Assembly: GCA_024698345.1 (NCBI GenBank) | Contig: JAILRH010000111.1 | Location: 1-44,309 of the forward strand | Length of the DNA stretch: 44,309 bases | Source of the DNA: Lachnospiraceae bacterium | Lineage (GTDB): Bacteria; Bacillota; Clostridia; Lachnospirales; Lachnospiraceae | Direction: 5' to 3' | In this document: positions 8,201-15,788 of the stretch, piece after piece | Layout: every line of letters begins with the position of its first letter | Numbering within the stretch: position 1 is the stretch's first letter | Notes under the pieces: generated by a model | Seen by the model: the letters and a program-made list of their open reading frames with translations, nothing else | Databases searched by the model: none | What the model was told of the DNA's origin: nothing | Translations under genes and position numbers: made by a program

Positions 8201-11099
8201 GGGATCAAGAGAGTCAAAGAAGCTTTCAGAAAAGAATGTTATGTCAGGATGGGGAAGCGGACCATTTGTTGAGAGTGCCGGAAAAGTAGGAATCGAAGCA
8301 GAGTATGCAATGGAAAATGTGCTCCTGTCAAAGAGTCAGATTACATCTGATATGGCAGCTTACACAGTATCTAAGAAGAACATTACATCAGAGGTTAGCG
8401 GAAAACTTCCAAATGAGTGGAGACTCACACAGTCAGACACAGGTCTTGCAATGAGAATGCCGGATAAAGGTTCAGGATGGTCAACAGCAGCGCAGTTCCC
8501 ACAGTACGCTCCGGAACTCAGTTACAGAATTAATTTCAGCACAACAGGTACATACAATGTATGGCTTCGCTGGAGATTTGTTGACAATGCTTCAGATTCA
8601 ATCAGAGGCGGACTGGACAATACATATGTTGACGGACAGTTTACCGGAAGTGGTGGATTCCACAGCGACAGCAAAGATGAAAAATGGTACTGGCAGAAGG
8701 TGGCTACACTTGATGTCACAACAGCAAAACAGCATCTCTTCTCTCTTTGGGTAAGAGAGGACGGAAATATGGTTGATAAGATTTATCTTACAACCGGAAA
8801 TGAGACACCTACAGACAGCAGTTTTTCAGTTTCATCAAGAGCAGGAACAGCGGCAAAGAGTACATTTGCCCAGACAATTGCAGAAAAGAGAAGTACATTT
8901 GACAGCACATCATATCCACTTGGAACAGATCTTGGATGCTATGACAAGGCAGCTTACAACTGGTACAAAGATGTTTTAGGACAGGCAGAAATTATGGCAA
9001 AGGGTGGAAATGTAACAGATTCAAGTGCACAGACAATGCTTACAAAACTTGAAAGTGCAGAGCAGGCACTCAAAGATTCACAGGTGCTTGACGGTGTATT
9101 CTCACACTACAATGCATTCAGAGATTTCCAGTATGATGAACTTGCAAAGACGCCATACGGATTTGAGGTAATGGCTCTTACTAACGGTGCTAATGCAGTG
9201 GTTGCAGAAGAAAATGACAATAAGTTCTTAAGACTTACAACAAGTTCTACAGCAGGAAAGGCAAACTTATTCCTTCCGTTTAACGGAACTGTATTTTCAG
9301 ATGCAAATCACAGAGTTGAGATAGAATTTGATGCCAGATTTACAGGAACATTCCAGTATGCAAATGCTGCAATGATTAGAAATGACCTCGATAAATATGC
9401 AATGGTAGCTGCGTTTGACAATACAAATCAGTCAGCAGATATCAAGATTCAGAATGCAGGAACAAAGACTTCAGTTCAGAAATATGAGTCAGGCAAATGG
9501 TACAAATTCAAACTGATTGGAAACTGTGCCGGCTCATCATACAGTGCTTATATCAATGGTGTATTGGTAGCTGACAACTTTACATTCAGAGATGCCACAG
9601 GTTCAAATCTTGTAGGTCACCTTATCGGAATTGACGGATTTGCAAATGGTATGATGGATTATGACAATTTCAGTGTCAAGGTTATTGATACAAACGAAGC
9701 AAACAATGCCCAGACAATGAAAACAAAAGTTGCTGCTATGCAGAGTGAAGTATTTGGCATGTCATATCCACTTGGAGAGACAGTTGGATGCTACAGCACA
9801 CAGATGTATGTAAATCTTATTAACGCTTTAAGTACAGCAAATACTGAGGCAAATAAGGGAATGCTCACAGAAGAAAAAACAGAAGAACTTGCGAATGCGA
9901 TTGCAGAGGCAAAGAAGAATCTTGACAACTCACTTGTGACTGTGGGAAATAACAAACAGGTTTATAATTTGTACAGAGACTTTGAACATGATGTTAAGGG
10001 AAATTATTTCCCATACGGAATAAAGGCAGTTACAGTTGACAACGGTGGTACCGCAACAATCGCAGAAGAAAATGGAAACAAATTCCTTCGTCTTTCAACA
10101 GCTGATCAGGCAGGACATGTAAATCTGTTCTACCCATATGTTGGAGACACAAAGGTAAATGGAGACAAGAAGGTTGTCATAGAGTTCCAGGCCAGAATAA
10201 ATGATGTGAGATATGCAAATCTTAACATTGCAAAGAGCCAGTCAGACAGTGCTGCAACAACAATGGCATTTGACAATGCAAGTTCAGCTCACAGAGTAAT
10301 ATTAAAACAGTCAGGATCTTCAACTCAAAAGATTGCAGATTACGATTACAATACATGGAACAATTTCAAAACAGTACTTGATATGGACACAAAGACTTAT
10401 GATGTTTACATGAATGATGTGCTTGTGGCAGAAGGCTATCCTTTCAGAGCAAACGATACAACATCACTTATTGGACAGTCCTTTGGAATTGACGGATTTG
10501 CAAACGGCCGGTTAGACCTTGATAATCTCAAAGTTTACGTTGTTGATGAAGAGGCAGAAGATGACATCGAAGTCAGTGAAGGAATAGAAATCAACGGTTA
10601 CCAGATTAGTGCAATTTCAAAGGGAATGAGAACAGTTTATTCAGTAGCTGATGAGATTGACGGCAAGGCAGTTGTAAGTTCAGGAATTGTATATTCACTC
10701 ACAGATTATGCAAAGGCATCTGAATTATATGTTGGAAGTGACAACGATTCAGTTGCAAGTTTTGAGAGCACAACAGCCGGAAGACTTGAGAGAAATTATT
10801 CAACTACAGGCAAGACATCAAGTTTTGCAATGACAATGTTATTTGCAACAAAGAATCCTTTAGAGTACACTTCAGGCTGGAGAATCAGAGCATATGCAAA
10901 ACTAGAAGATGGAAGTTATGCATATTCAGCTGCGTATGAGTACACAATCTTCGGTGTGGCAGACAGATTATATCGCCAGAAACTGATGCCATCAAAAGAC
11001 AAACATGATTATCTCTACACAGACATACTTTCACTTGCAGACAACAGTTATGCAGCAACAGAATTTGACCTTTCAAAATCAATAGTTGATTTAGATTGA
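5202..11099 (+). CDS. Secreted GH115 xylan alpha-glucuronidase, giant multidomain form
   Basis: GH115 enzymes remove (4-O-methyl-)glucuronic acid from xylan. Seen: GGAGG 5 nt upstream of ATG; signal peptide (1 to about 32, after SPAQTNA); GH115 catalytic region (about 40-680) with the family-typical stretches YRGIFINDEE, KGNYIWPAMH, DDNHGMVRRTP and MYYHASYW; a BACON/Ig-like domain (about 685-797); the GH115-associated C-terminal CBM-like domain starting EAEHYTSK (about 800-975); a second CBM35-like beta-sandwich starting EAEYAMEN (about 1020-1200); two tandem copies of a roughly 280-aa helical-plus-jelly-roll unit (about 1220-1497 and 1505-1782), each with SYPLG, GCY and GIDGFANG; and the shared C-terminal module (about 1792-1965). 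At 1965 aa it is much longer than a minimal GH115. It lies downstream of GH43 and ends at a strong terminator. Confidence 0.92.
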   Translation: MNGYIKRILSFVMALTMVTGLIQLSPAQTNADVTTSGNSNDFPIVSGSTTATLWVDSSEETPVKRVVNDFRDDVKRVTGKTPTISNASSLPSGPVVIIGTLDKSAQIKSLISSGKITSSEVNSIKNKWEAYLIKVVDKNTMVIAGSDNRGAIFGTYEVSEQMGVSPWYYFADVPVQTKTNVYMPQGTSITDMPDVKYRGIFINDEEKLGAWCVNKFNPANGGSGKMGPQLYAKIFELILRLKGNYIWPAMHVNAFDNIEENGQVLRQYGVVMRKTISAGDEWGTFKKKYASQMGISADSLSYDYTVNPEAVKAFWRDSINKHKDSEVQWLFGMRGTGDEPFNTANLSDSKWDKYGTTTEGRKAGLLSEIIAEQLNTLKEIVGTEKANKACKAILPYKEVLQLYNNDQFTLPSDMTVIWCDDNHGMVRRTPTNRDRAMAQGGMYYHASYWAPANQSYMWMSSIPLSVIGEEMSKCFDTGIRNIWVLNVGDIKPAEGEMDYFIRCGWDVDKYTKDSAGFSKEWMKRNFGSTISEATKNEIADILTTFYHHSNIRKTEHMRLDLFDQTYYNEWDKRMQMWQNLYDRANAVANSMSTTAMKTAFYELVQCKINWVYLTNKMFYYADKSTLAYDQGRMASAQNFSEISIATEKQRKSEIAYYSTISNKKWEGLIDPEVYSPPVTSQLPETNPALILGKAEMGVAVQGEEMPVNKTSHLTFNRYGNDGKFIDIFNKGAGSISWSATCDQDFVSLTKTSGTVNDEQRIFVTINNFTKAAGKSAVITITSGDVVKKVKVNVSDLAAGITNCYVEADGYVAMEAEHYTSKADVGNIKWKKLTNTGRGFSGDMMQVVDPSLTETGITNVNSSTSPSLSYDFYLTSEGVFPLEIYRLPTMNAIPNGKIRFAYSIDGQSPVVISSTAVDEGTTSNQNKQWVKNLFGQIEKHVVTLPNLSSGKHTLKIWMVDNYIAIDKMVIYTNGTVRDSANGPDESYNSAYKTTFTASVNPGSRESKKLSEKNVMSGWGSGPFVESAGKVGIEAEYAMENVLLSKSQITSDMAAYTVSKKNITSEVSGKLPNEWRLTQSDTGLAMRMPDKGSGWSTAAQFPQYAPELSYRINFSTTGTYNVWLRWRFVDNASDSIRGGLDNTYVDGQFTGSGGFHSDSKDEKWYWQKVATLDVTTAKQHLFSLWVREDGNMVDKIYLTTGNETPTDSSFSVSSRAGTAAKSTFAQTIAEKRSTFDSTSYPLGTDLGCYDKAAYNWYKDVLGQAEIMAKGGNVTDSSAQTMLTKLESAEQALKDSQVLDGVFSHYNAFRDFQYDELAKTPYGFEVMALTNGANAVVAEENDNKFLRLTTSSTAGKANLFLPFNGTVFSDANHRVEIEFDARFTGTFQYANAAMIRNDLDKYAMVAAFDNTNQSADIKIQNAGTKTSVQKYESGKWYKFKLIGNCAGSSYSAYINGVLVADNFTFRDATGSNLVGHLIGIDGFANGMMDYDNFSVKVIDTNEANNAQTMKTKVAAMQSEVFGMSYPLGETVGCYSTQMYVNLINALSTANTEANKGMLTEEKTEELANAIAEAKKNLDNSLVTVGNNKQVYNLYRDFEHDVKGNYFPYGIKAVTVDNGGTATIAEENGNKFLRLSTADQAGHVNLFYPYVGDTKVNGDKKVVIEFQARINDVRYANLNIAKSQSDSAATTMAFDNASSAHRVILKQSGSSTQKIADYDYNTWNNFKTVLDMDTKTYDVYMNDVLVAEGYPFRANDTTSLIGQSFGIDGFANGRLDLDNLKVYVVDEEAEDDIEVSEGIEINGYQISAISKGMRTVYSVADEIDGKAVVSSGIVYSLTDYAKASELYVGSDNDSVASFESTTAGRLERNYSTTGKTSSFAMTMLFATKNPLEYTSGWRIRAYAKLEDGSYAYSAAYEYTIFGVADRLYRQKLMPSKDKHDYLYTDILSLADNSYAATEFDLSKSIVDLD

Positions 11100-11128
11100 T
11101 GAATAATTTTAAAGTAAAATAAAAAACA

Positions 11129-11160
11129 GGAGATGAATTTCATTAACGAAATTCATCTCC
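11129..11160 (+). terminator. Bidirectional terminator between convergent genes
   Basis: A perfect 13-bp inverted repeat (GGAGATGAATTTC / GAAATTCATCTCC, loop ATTAAC) is flanked by an A-run on the left and CATTTTTTTC on the right. It can therefore stop transcription from the GH115 side (+) and from the phosphoesterase side (-). Confidence 0.9.
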
Positions 11161-11202
11161 CATTTTTTTCATCTAATTATTAATTATTCGACTTTAAATA
11201 TT

Positions 11203-12936
11203 TTACTTTTTTGGTGTCTTAACAATTTTCTTAGGACTCCATTTTCCGTATACCTTTTCTCCAAATTGAGAACCGTAAGCTCTCACACGAACATAGTACT
11301 TTGATTTTGCTTTAAGATTCTTTATGGTTACAGAAGTCTTTTTTGTCTCAACGGCTTTGGTTTTTGATGCCTTGAATTTCTTGTTGGTTGAATACTGTAA
11401 CTCATATTTTTTTGCATTCTTAACTTTAGCAAATTTGATTGTTATTTTATATTTTTTTGATTTCTTTGATACTTTTTTAGCCTTTGCTATTTTCTTGATT
11501 TTTCCTTTAGAGAGTTTCAACTCAGGAACAGGAGTGGTCTTCTTGCCGTCGGCATTCAGGAAAACAGAGTAACCTAAATACTTTCCGTTTTTGAAATCAA
11601 CTCCGGTATATAACGTGTAATTATCGTAACGTGTTGCAATAATACCTTCCGAGCGGTCACCTGCATTTTCATCTCTTTTTGTAGAAGTTGGCTCGATAGT
11701 TCTTGGAGCGGTAACACTAGGAATATGAACAAGTGTTGCACCTGTAGCTTCAGGGGAGAGAGTTCCAATCATAAGATTTGCGTTGTATTTAATCTGATCC
11801 TGAGCCCAATGCGAATGCCCTGAAAAGAAAGTTACATTACTGTATTTTGTCAATAAAGATTTAATCCTAACTTCATCTGTTGAGCCAACAGGATAAGTTA
11901 AATCATAGTAGTACCCTGCCGGATTTTCAAGGTTACCTACAGCAGTTCTTTCATTGGCATCGCTTCTTGAAAGATAAGTATGGAAGAACAGATAGACTTT
12001 CTTGTTTGCATATCTGTTGAGCATTTTTTCAAGCCAGTTTAACTGAGTGTCATCGAGTAATGATTTGCCGCTTCCATAGATGGCTTTTGTCTGGCTTAAG
12101 AAAATAAAATAATCACCGCTTTTTTCATATACAAAATCAAGATTGTTTGGTGCGATTTCTTTGACATTATTGTCCGTAGACTTTTTGGTGTTTACATTCT
12201 TTGTAAATTGTTCAACCATTGCAGTTGCACTTTTTGTCCATGACACGTCATGGTTACCCATACATGTATAGACTGTCATATTTGGATAATTAGAGATTGC
12301 TTTGTTGAACTTGTTGTAAGAGTCGATCTCGCCCTGATTGCTTAAATCACCTGTAAGAAATACAGAATCAATACCTGATTTTGAAACAAATGCCAATGCG
12401 TTGTTAAAAGCTGTTACGGCAATATCTTCGTTTTCAGGAATTGCAGAGCCTTCCTTAGGATATCTGTTGTAGTGAACATCGCTCATAAGTGCAAACTCAT
12501 ATTTTGGAGTTCCAAGATTCAATAATTTACTCTCCGGAATGGTATATGAGCAGATGATTTTTCCTGAATTGTCTTCTAACAGTAACTGCTTTGCCCCTTG
12601 TGGAATTGCAGCGTAATTAGAATTGAAAGCATATTTTTGTTCATTGATTTTTTCAGAAACGGAAGTGATAGCTGAATATTCGACACTGCCTTTTTTTAGA
12701 ATATTGTTATTTCCGTCCCCCCAATATAAATAAGTGATATCATTGGAATACACATGAGATAAGGTGATGGTTCCTGTGGCACTTCCGGCTGTATCATATG
12801 CAAAATCGTAAGTGATTGACGGAGGTAGTACTACTTCGCTGCAATTAACTGTAACAGGTGTTGCATAAGGTATGCCGAGTGTAAATGCAAGTGCAAAAGC
12901 ACATATTGTATTAGGTATTTTTATTGATTGATTCAT
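11203..12936 (-). CDS. Secreted calcineurin-like metallophosphoesterase with Lys-rich Fn3-like tail
   Basis: Read on the minus strand with GAAAGGAG 9 nt before ATG. Seen: N-terminal signal peptide (hydrophobic ICAFALAFTLGIP, cleavage near residue 30); an N-terminal beta-sandwich (about 37-140) like that of purple-acid-phosphatase-type enzymes; and the dinuclear-metal phosphoesterase core (about 145-430) with every expected motif: SDVHYN, LTGDLSNQG, MGNHDVSW, FFHTY and FSGHSHW. The last 110 residues form an Fn3-like domain extremely rich in lysine, a composition suited to holding the enzyme to the anionic wall (inference). Likely an extracellular phosphomonoesterase or nucleotidase for phosphate scavenging. 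Monocistronic, with its own promoter overlapping 35-bp repeats. Confidence 0.88.
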   Translation of the reverse strand: MNQSIKIPNTICAFALAFTLGIPYATPVTVNCSEVVLPPSITYDFAYDTAGSATGTITLSHVYSNDITYLYWGDGNNNILKKGSVEYSAITSVSEKINEQKYAFNSNYAAIPQGAKQLLLEDNSGKIICSYTIPESKLLNLGTPKYEFALMSDVHYNRYPKEGSAIPENEDIAVTAFNNALAFVSKSGIDSVFLTGDLSNQGEIDSYNKFNKAISNYPNMTVYTCMGNHDVSWTKSATAMVEQFTKNVNTKKSTDNNVKEIAPNNLDFVYEKSGDYFIFLSQTKAIYGSGKSLLDDTQLNWLEKMLNRYANKKVYLFFHTYLSRSDANERTAVGNLENPAGYYYDLTYPVGSTDEVRIKSLLTKYSNVTFFSGHSHWAQDQIKYNANLMIGTLSPEATGATLVHIPSVTAPRTIEPTSTKRDENAGDRSEGIIATRYDNYTLYTGVDFKNGKYLGYSVFLNADGKKTTPVPELKLSKGKIKKIAKAKKVSKKSKKYKITIKFAKVKNAKKYELQYSTNKKFKASKTKAVETKKTSVTIKNLKAKSKYYVRVRAYGSQFGEKVYGKWSPKKIVKTPKK

Positions 12937-12970
12937 TTTGTAAAACTCCTTTCAATTTCTGGATTAATAT

Positions 12971-13075
12971 GAGTGGATCATATTGGATATTATTTAGTCC
13001 AACAAGAGTAGATCGTGTTGGATAAGATATAATCAAATATGAGTATATCACATACCATGGGATATATTAACCGTG
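12971..13075. repeat. 35-bp direct repeat, three copies, overlapping a promoter
   Basis: Units begin GAGTGGATC (12971), GAGTAGATC (13006) and GAGTATATC (13041), spaced exactly 35 bp apart. The first two also share TTGGATA about 13 bp into the unit; the third is more degenerate. They cover the -35/-10 region of the phosphoesterase promoter. Confidence 0.75.
12977..13005 (-). promoter_or_regulatory. Promoter of the metallophosphoesterase gene
   Basis: On the minus strand: TTGTTG (complement of 13000-13005), 17-bp spacer, TATGAT (complement of 12977-12982). The predicted start of transcription is about 12970, leaving a 5' leader of about 34 nt. It lies inside the first two 35-bp repeat units. 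Confidence 0.55.
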
Positions 13076-13110
13076 ATTAATGAAATTACATATCAATTCA
13101 GCAATATTTA

Positions 13111-13380
13111 AAAAAAGGTATGTATATATTTTGCAAGTTTTCTTTGTTATGTAAACTGAAAGTGATGGTTGTTACAGCCGAAACGGGAATATCTTAAAAA
13201 GGTATGTATATATTTTGCAAGTTTTTATTTGTTATGTAAACAAAAATAAATTGTTGATACATACGAAACAGAGATTTCTTAAAAAGGGATGTAATCATCC
13301 AACAACTTTTGCTAAATTATGTAAACAAAAAAAATTGTTGATACATACGAAACAGAAATATTTCAAAAAGAGATGTAGGC
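13111..13380. repeat. 84-85-bp imperfect tandem repeat, about 3.2 copies
   Basis: Units open with AAAAAGGTATGTA or AAAAAGGGATGTA-like sequence at about 13112, 13196, 13281 and 13365. TTATGTAAAC recurs at 13147, 13232 and 13317, and TTGTTGATACATACGAAACAG is shared by units 2 and 3. The array ends in two hairpins. No protein is believable here; a short frame across units 2-3 is a by-product of the repeat. Confidence 0.8.
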
Positions 13381-13394
13381 AAATCACTTTTGCT

Positions 13395-13445
13395 CGCGAC
13401 AAAAAAAGTTTTGTCGCGTATCTCGCTGATTTGGGTTCCCCAAAT
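13395..13445 (+). other. Two adjacent perfect hairpins at the end of the 85-bp array
   Basis: Hairpin 1: CGCGACAAAA / TTTTGTCGCG, 10-bp stem, loop AAAG (13395-13418). Hairpin 2: ATTTGGG / CCCAAAT, 7-bp stem, loop TTC (13429-13445). No T-run follows either, so these are not typical terminators; they may be RNA structures or protein-binding dyads in the leader of the following gene. Confidence 0.6.
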
Positions 13446-13571
13446 ACATAAAAGAATAGTTACTTCAAATATTCTCCCGACTAGGTGAAACCTTTACTTT
13501 GATTAAAAATTGTAGTATTCTTTACACTGAATTTACAGTGATTGATATTCTTTATCTTTTGTGAGGTTAAC

Positions 13572-15605
13572 ATGAATAAAAAAGAAATTGTATTGAATAG
13601 AAAAGAAATTACTCTTAATAAAAAAGAAATTACTCTTAACGGAAAACAAAATATATTTATTGTAAGAAAAATATACTGGATGCTGATGCTGTTTTTGACA
13701 GTATCTCTCTCTGGAAATGTCTGTGACAGTGTTTATGCGGCAGGAGATGGGAGAACATATAAGATTGATTACAAATTAAAAAGCGGGAAGATAAGCAAGA
13801 AGGCTCCTAAGTATTACGTTTCCGGAAAGACTATGAAGCTTGTTAAGCCAACTAGAAGCGGATATATTTTCAGAGGTTGGTACAAGGACAAAAAATACAA
13901 GACTAAGATTAAAAAAATCAAAAAGAATACAACAGGTAAACTTAGAATATATGCCAAGTGGGAACCTAAAATTTATGCCGTTAAGTATGTTTTGAACGGT
14001 GGAGAAAACAGCGATTTAAACCCAATTAGTTACAGATTCAACTTTTCAAAAAAATTGTATTCACCTTTGAAGAGAGGAAATGATTTTGAAGGCTGGTATA
14101 AGGACAGTAAGTTTAAGACCAAAGTTAAAAGTATTGGCAAGGGAACAAAGGGGAAAGTTGTTCTCTATTCAAAATGGAAAGAAAAAACATTTACTATAAA
14201 ATACAAACTAAACGGGGGTACTAACAGTAAGTCAAATCCGACTAGTTACAAATACGGAAAAGGAACTGTATTAAAGAATCCTACAAGAGAGGGATATAGC
14301 TTTGAAGGTTGGTATCTCGATGATAAGTTTGTAAACAGAATTGATCAGATATCACCTACTGATATTGATGCAAAGACTTTGTATGCGAGATGGACGTTGG
14401 AACCGCTTAATATCAACGCATACGGAAATGATAACATGATCTGGAACTGGTGGTATTATCCGCAGGTCGTTTCATATAAAAATAAACTAAACAGGGTATA
14501 TTGGGGCTATGCAACCAATGAAGGATATTGTGGAATAGCGGCTTATGACAATGAAACTAAGACAACTGAGAAAACTCATCTCAAGCAGGCGAATGAAGTT
14601 GATGATCATAACGGACTTGCACTCACTGTGATGGACGATGGGAGAATAATGTGTGCTTATGCTGGCGGACATAATGAGGACAGGGATATTCATATCAGAA
14701 TATCGGACAATCCTGAGAATATTTCTTCATTTTCAAAAGAAGTTGTTCTTCTGTCTTCGGGAAAAACTTGTTACAGTCAGATTTTGAAACACAAAGACAA
14801 TTATTATTTGTTCTATCGAGTTGATAATAAAAAATGGGCATACAGAAGATCGAGAGATGGCATTATCTGGACAGCAGAGAAGATACTGATTACTGCAGAT
14901 ATGCAATATTACTGCAAGTTTGTTCCAACAACTGTTGAGGGGCTGGTTCGAGTATGCATGTACTCAAATCCGACTTCAGAAGATCCAAATATCAGACTTG
15001 GATTTTTAAATCTTGGAAATGAGAATCTGTACAATGGTGATTTGAAAACTATCCTTGGAAAGACAGAGGTGGATTATAAAAAGTTTAGCACAATAATAGG
15101 TGTAAAGCCTGAAGGAACTCAGAGATTATTTGATGTGGCTGTTACAGAACCAAAGAAAACAAAGGTTTTATACAGTGCTTTTTCAACAAGCAAGTCTGCA
15201 AAAGACAGCGTATATAAATTATACGACAGTGGCAAAGTTTATGATATCTGCACGGGCGGAGAACCGTTGTGGAACCCTAAATATCAGCTTGGTGCAACTT
15301 TTATGGACGAAAACAGTATCGTTGTTGCAAGAAACGAGAACGGTTATGATTATGTTGAATTGTATAATTATGATGGCAGTTCTTTGAATCTAAAATATAC
15401 TGTGCATAGTGAAGTTACAGGAGTATCTGATTTTAGAAATGCAAGACCAATAGTTGATGTAAACGGAAATTCTTTCCTTTGGCACAGAGGTTACTATAAT
15501 CCAAATTCATACACTGATTTTCTTACGGATGCAATGATATTCTTTATGAATGATGTTCCAAAAGTTCCTGAGGAAACTGAGAAAGAAACAGATGCTGGTG
15601 CATAA
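13572..15605 (+). CDS. Secreted surface protein: three InlB-type (Flg_new) repeats plus BNR_4 beta-propeller
   Basis: ATG at 13572 is chosen because GAGG lies 5 nt upstream; an earlier in-frame TTG at 13542 has no ribosome site. Product 677 aa. Seen: an N-terminal NKKEIVL/NRKEITL/NKKEITL triplication (residues 2-22) ahead of a late hydrophobic signal segment (about 37-57, ending SVYAAG); three Listeria-Bacteroides repeats (about 62-136, 135-205, 206-276), each with FxGWYxD and a closing YAKW, YSKW or YARW, very lysine-rich; then a beta-propeller (about 280-665) with DDHNGLALTVMDDGRIM and FLWHRGYYN, resembling BNR_4 proteins, a fold shared by several polysaccharide lyases such as ulvan lyases. 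Whether it is catalytic is unknown. The basic repeats probably bind wall or substrate (inference). AAGGAGG for the next small gene begins immediately after its stop. Confidence 0.82.
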   Translation: MNKKEIVLNRKEITLNKKEITLNGKQNIFIVRKIYWMLMLFLTVSLSGNVCDSVYAAGDGRTYKIDYKLKSGKISKKAPKYYVSGKTMKLVKPTRSGYIFRGWYKDKKYKTKIKKIKKNTTGKLRIYAKWEPKIYAVKYVLNGGENSDLNPISYRFNFSKKLYSPLKRGNDFEGWYKDSKFKTKVKSIGKGTKGKVVLYSKWKEKTFTIKYKLNGGTNSKSNPTSYKYGKGTVLKNPTREGYSFEGWYLDDKFVNRIDQISPTDIDAKTLYARWTLEPLNINAYGNDNMIWNWWYYPQVVSYKNKLNRVYWGYATNEGYCGIAAYDNETKTTEKTHLKQANEVDDHNGLALTVMDDGRIMCAYAGGHNEDRDIHIRISDNPENISSFSKEVVLLSSGKTCYSQILKHKDNYYLFYRVDNKKWAYRRSRDGIIWTAEKILITADMQYYCKFVPTTVEGLVRVCMYSNPTSEDPNIRLGFLNLGNENLYNGDLKTILGKTEVDYKKFSTIIGVKPEGTQRLFDVAVTEPKKTKVLYSAFSTSKSAKDSVYKLYDSGKVYDICTGGEPLWNPKYQLGATFMDENSIVVARNENGYDYVELYNYDGSSLNLKYTVHSEVTGVSDFRNARPIVDVNGNSFLWHRGYYNPNSYTDFLTDAMIFFMNDVPKVPEETEKETDAGA

Positions 15606-15620
15606 AAGGAGGTTAAGAAC

Positions 15621-15788
15621 GTGTTAATGTATTATGAAGTAGTGACAATTGATGGGGATTATGCTCACTTAAAAAGAACTGATGTAGAGACAGATGATTT
15701 GAAAATAGTTGCAAGAGCATTGCTCCCTGCAGAAATAAATGAAGGGACAAAACTGAAATATGAAGCGCTTCAGTACGAAATCATATAG
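15621..15788 (+). CDS. Small DUF3006-like protein, 55 aa
   Basis: AAGGAGG at 15606-15612 sits 8 nt before GTG 15621, which I take as the start; the ATG at 15627 would be 14 nt away. The product has the pattern of DUF3006 proteins: an N-terminal strand ending TIDGDYAHLKR, a middle ARALLPAEINEGTKL and a short acidic tail. DUF3006 proteins are small, probably beta-barrel, of unknown function, and often sit beside secreted hydrolase genes in Firmicutes. The stop lies 29 bp inside the next frame, so the two genes are translationally coupled. Confidence 0.7.
   Translation: MLMYYEVVTIDGDYAHLKRTDVETDDLKIVARALLPAEINEGTKLKYEALQYEII

Noticed and set aside
1987-11099. Sortase or SLH anchoring of the GH43 and GH115 proteins
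   Set aside because: No LPXTG plus hydrophobic tail, no SLH repeats and no dockerin found at either C terminus.
13215-13451. 78-aa frame with two LLIHTKQ-like repeats
   Set aside because: It starts at a TTG without ribosome site and is the translation of two units of the 85-bp non-coding array; base composition and hairpins at its end argue against a gene.
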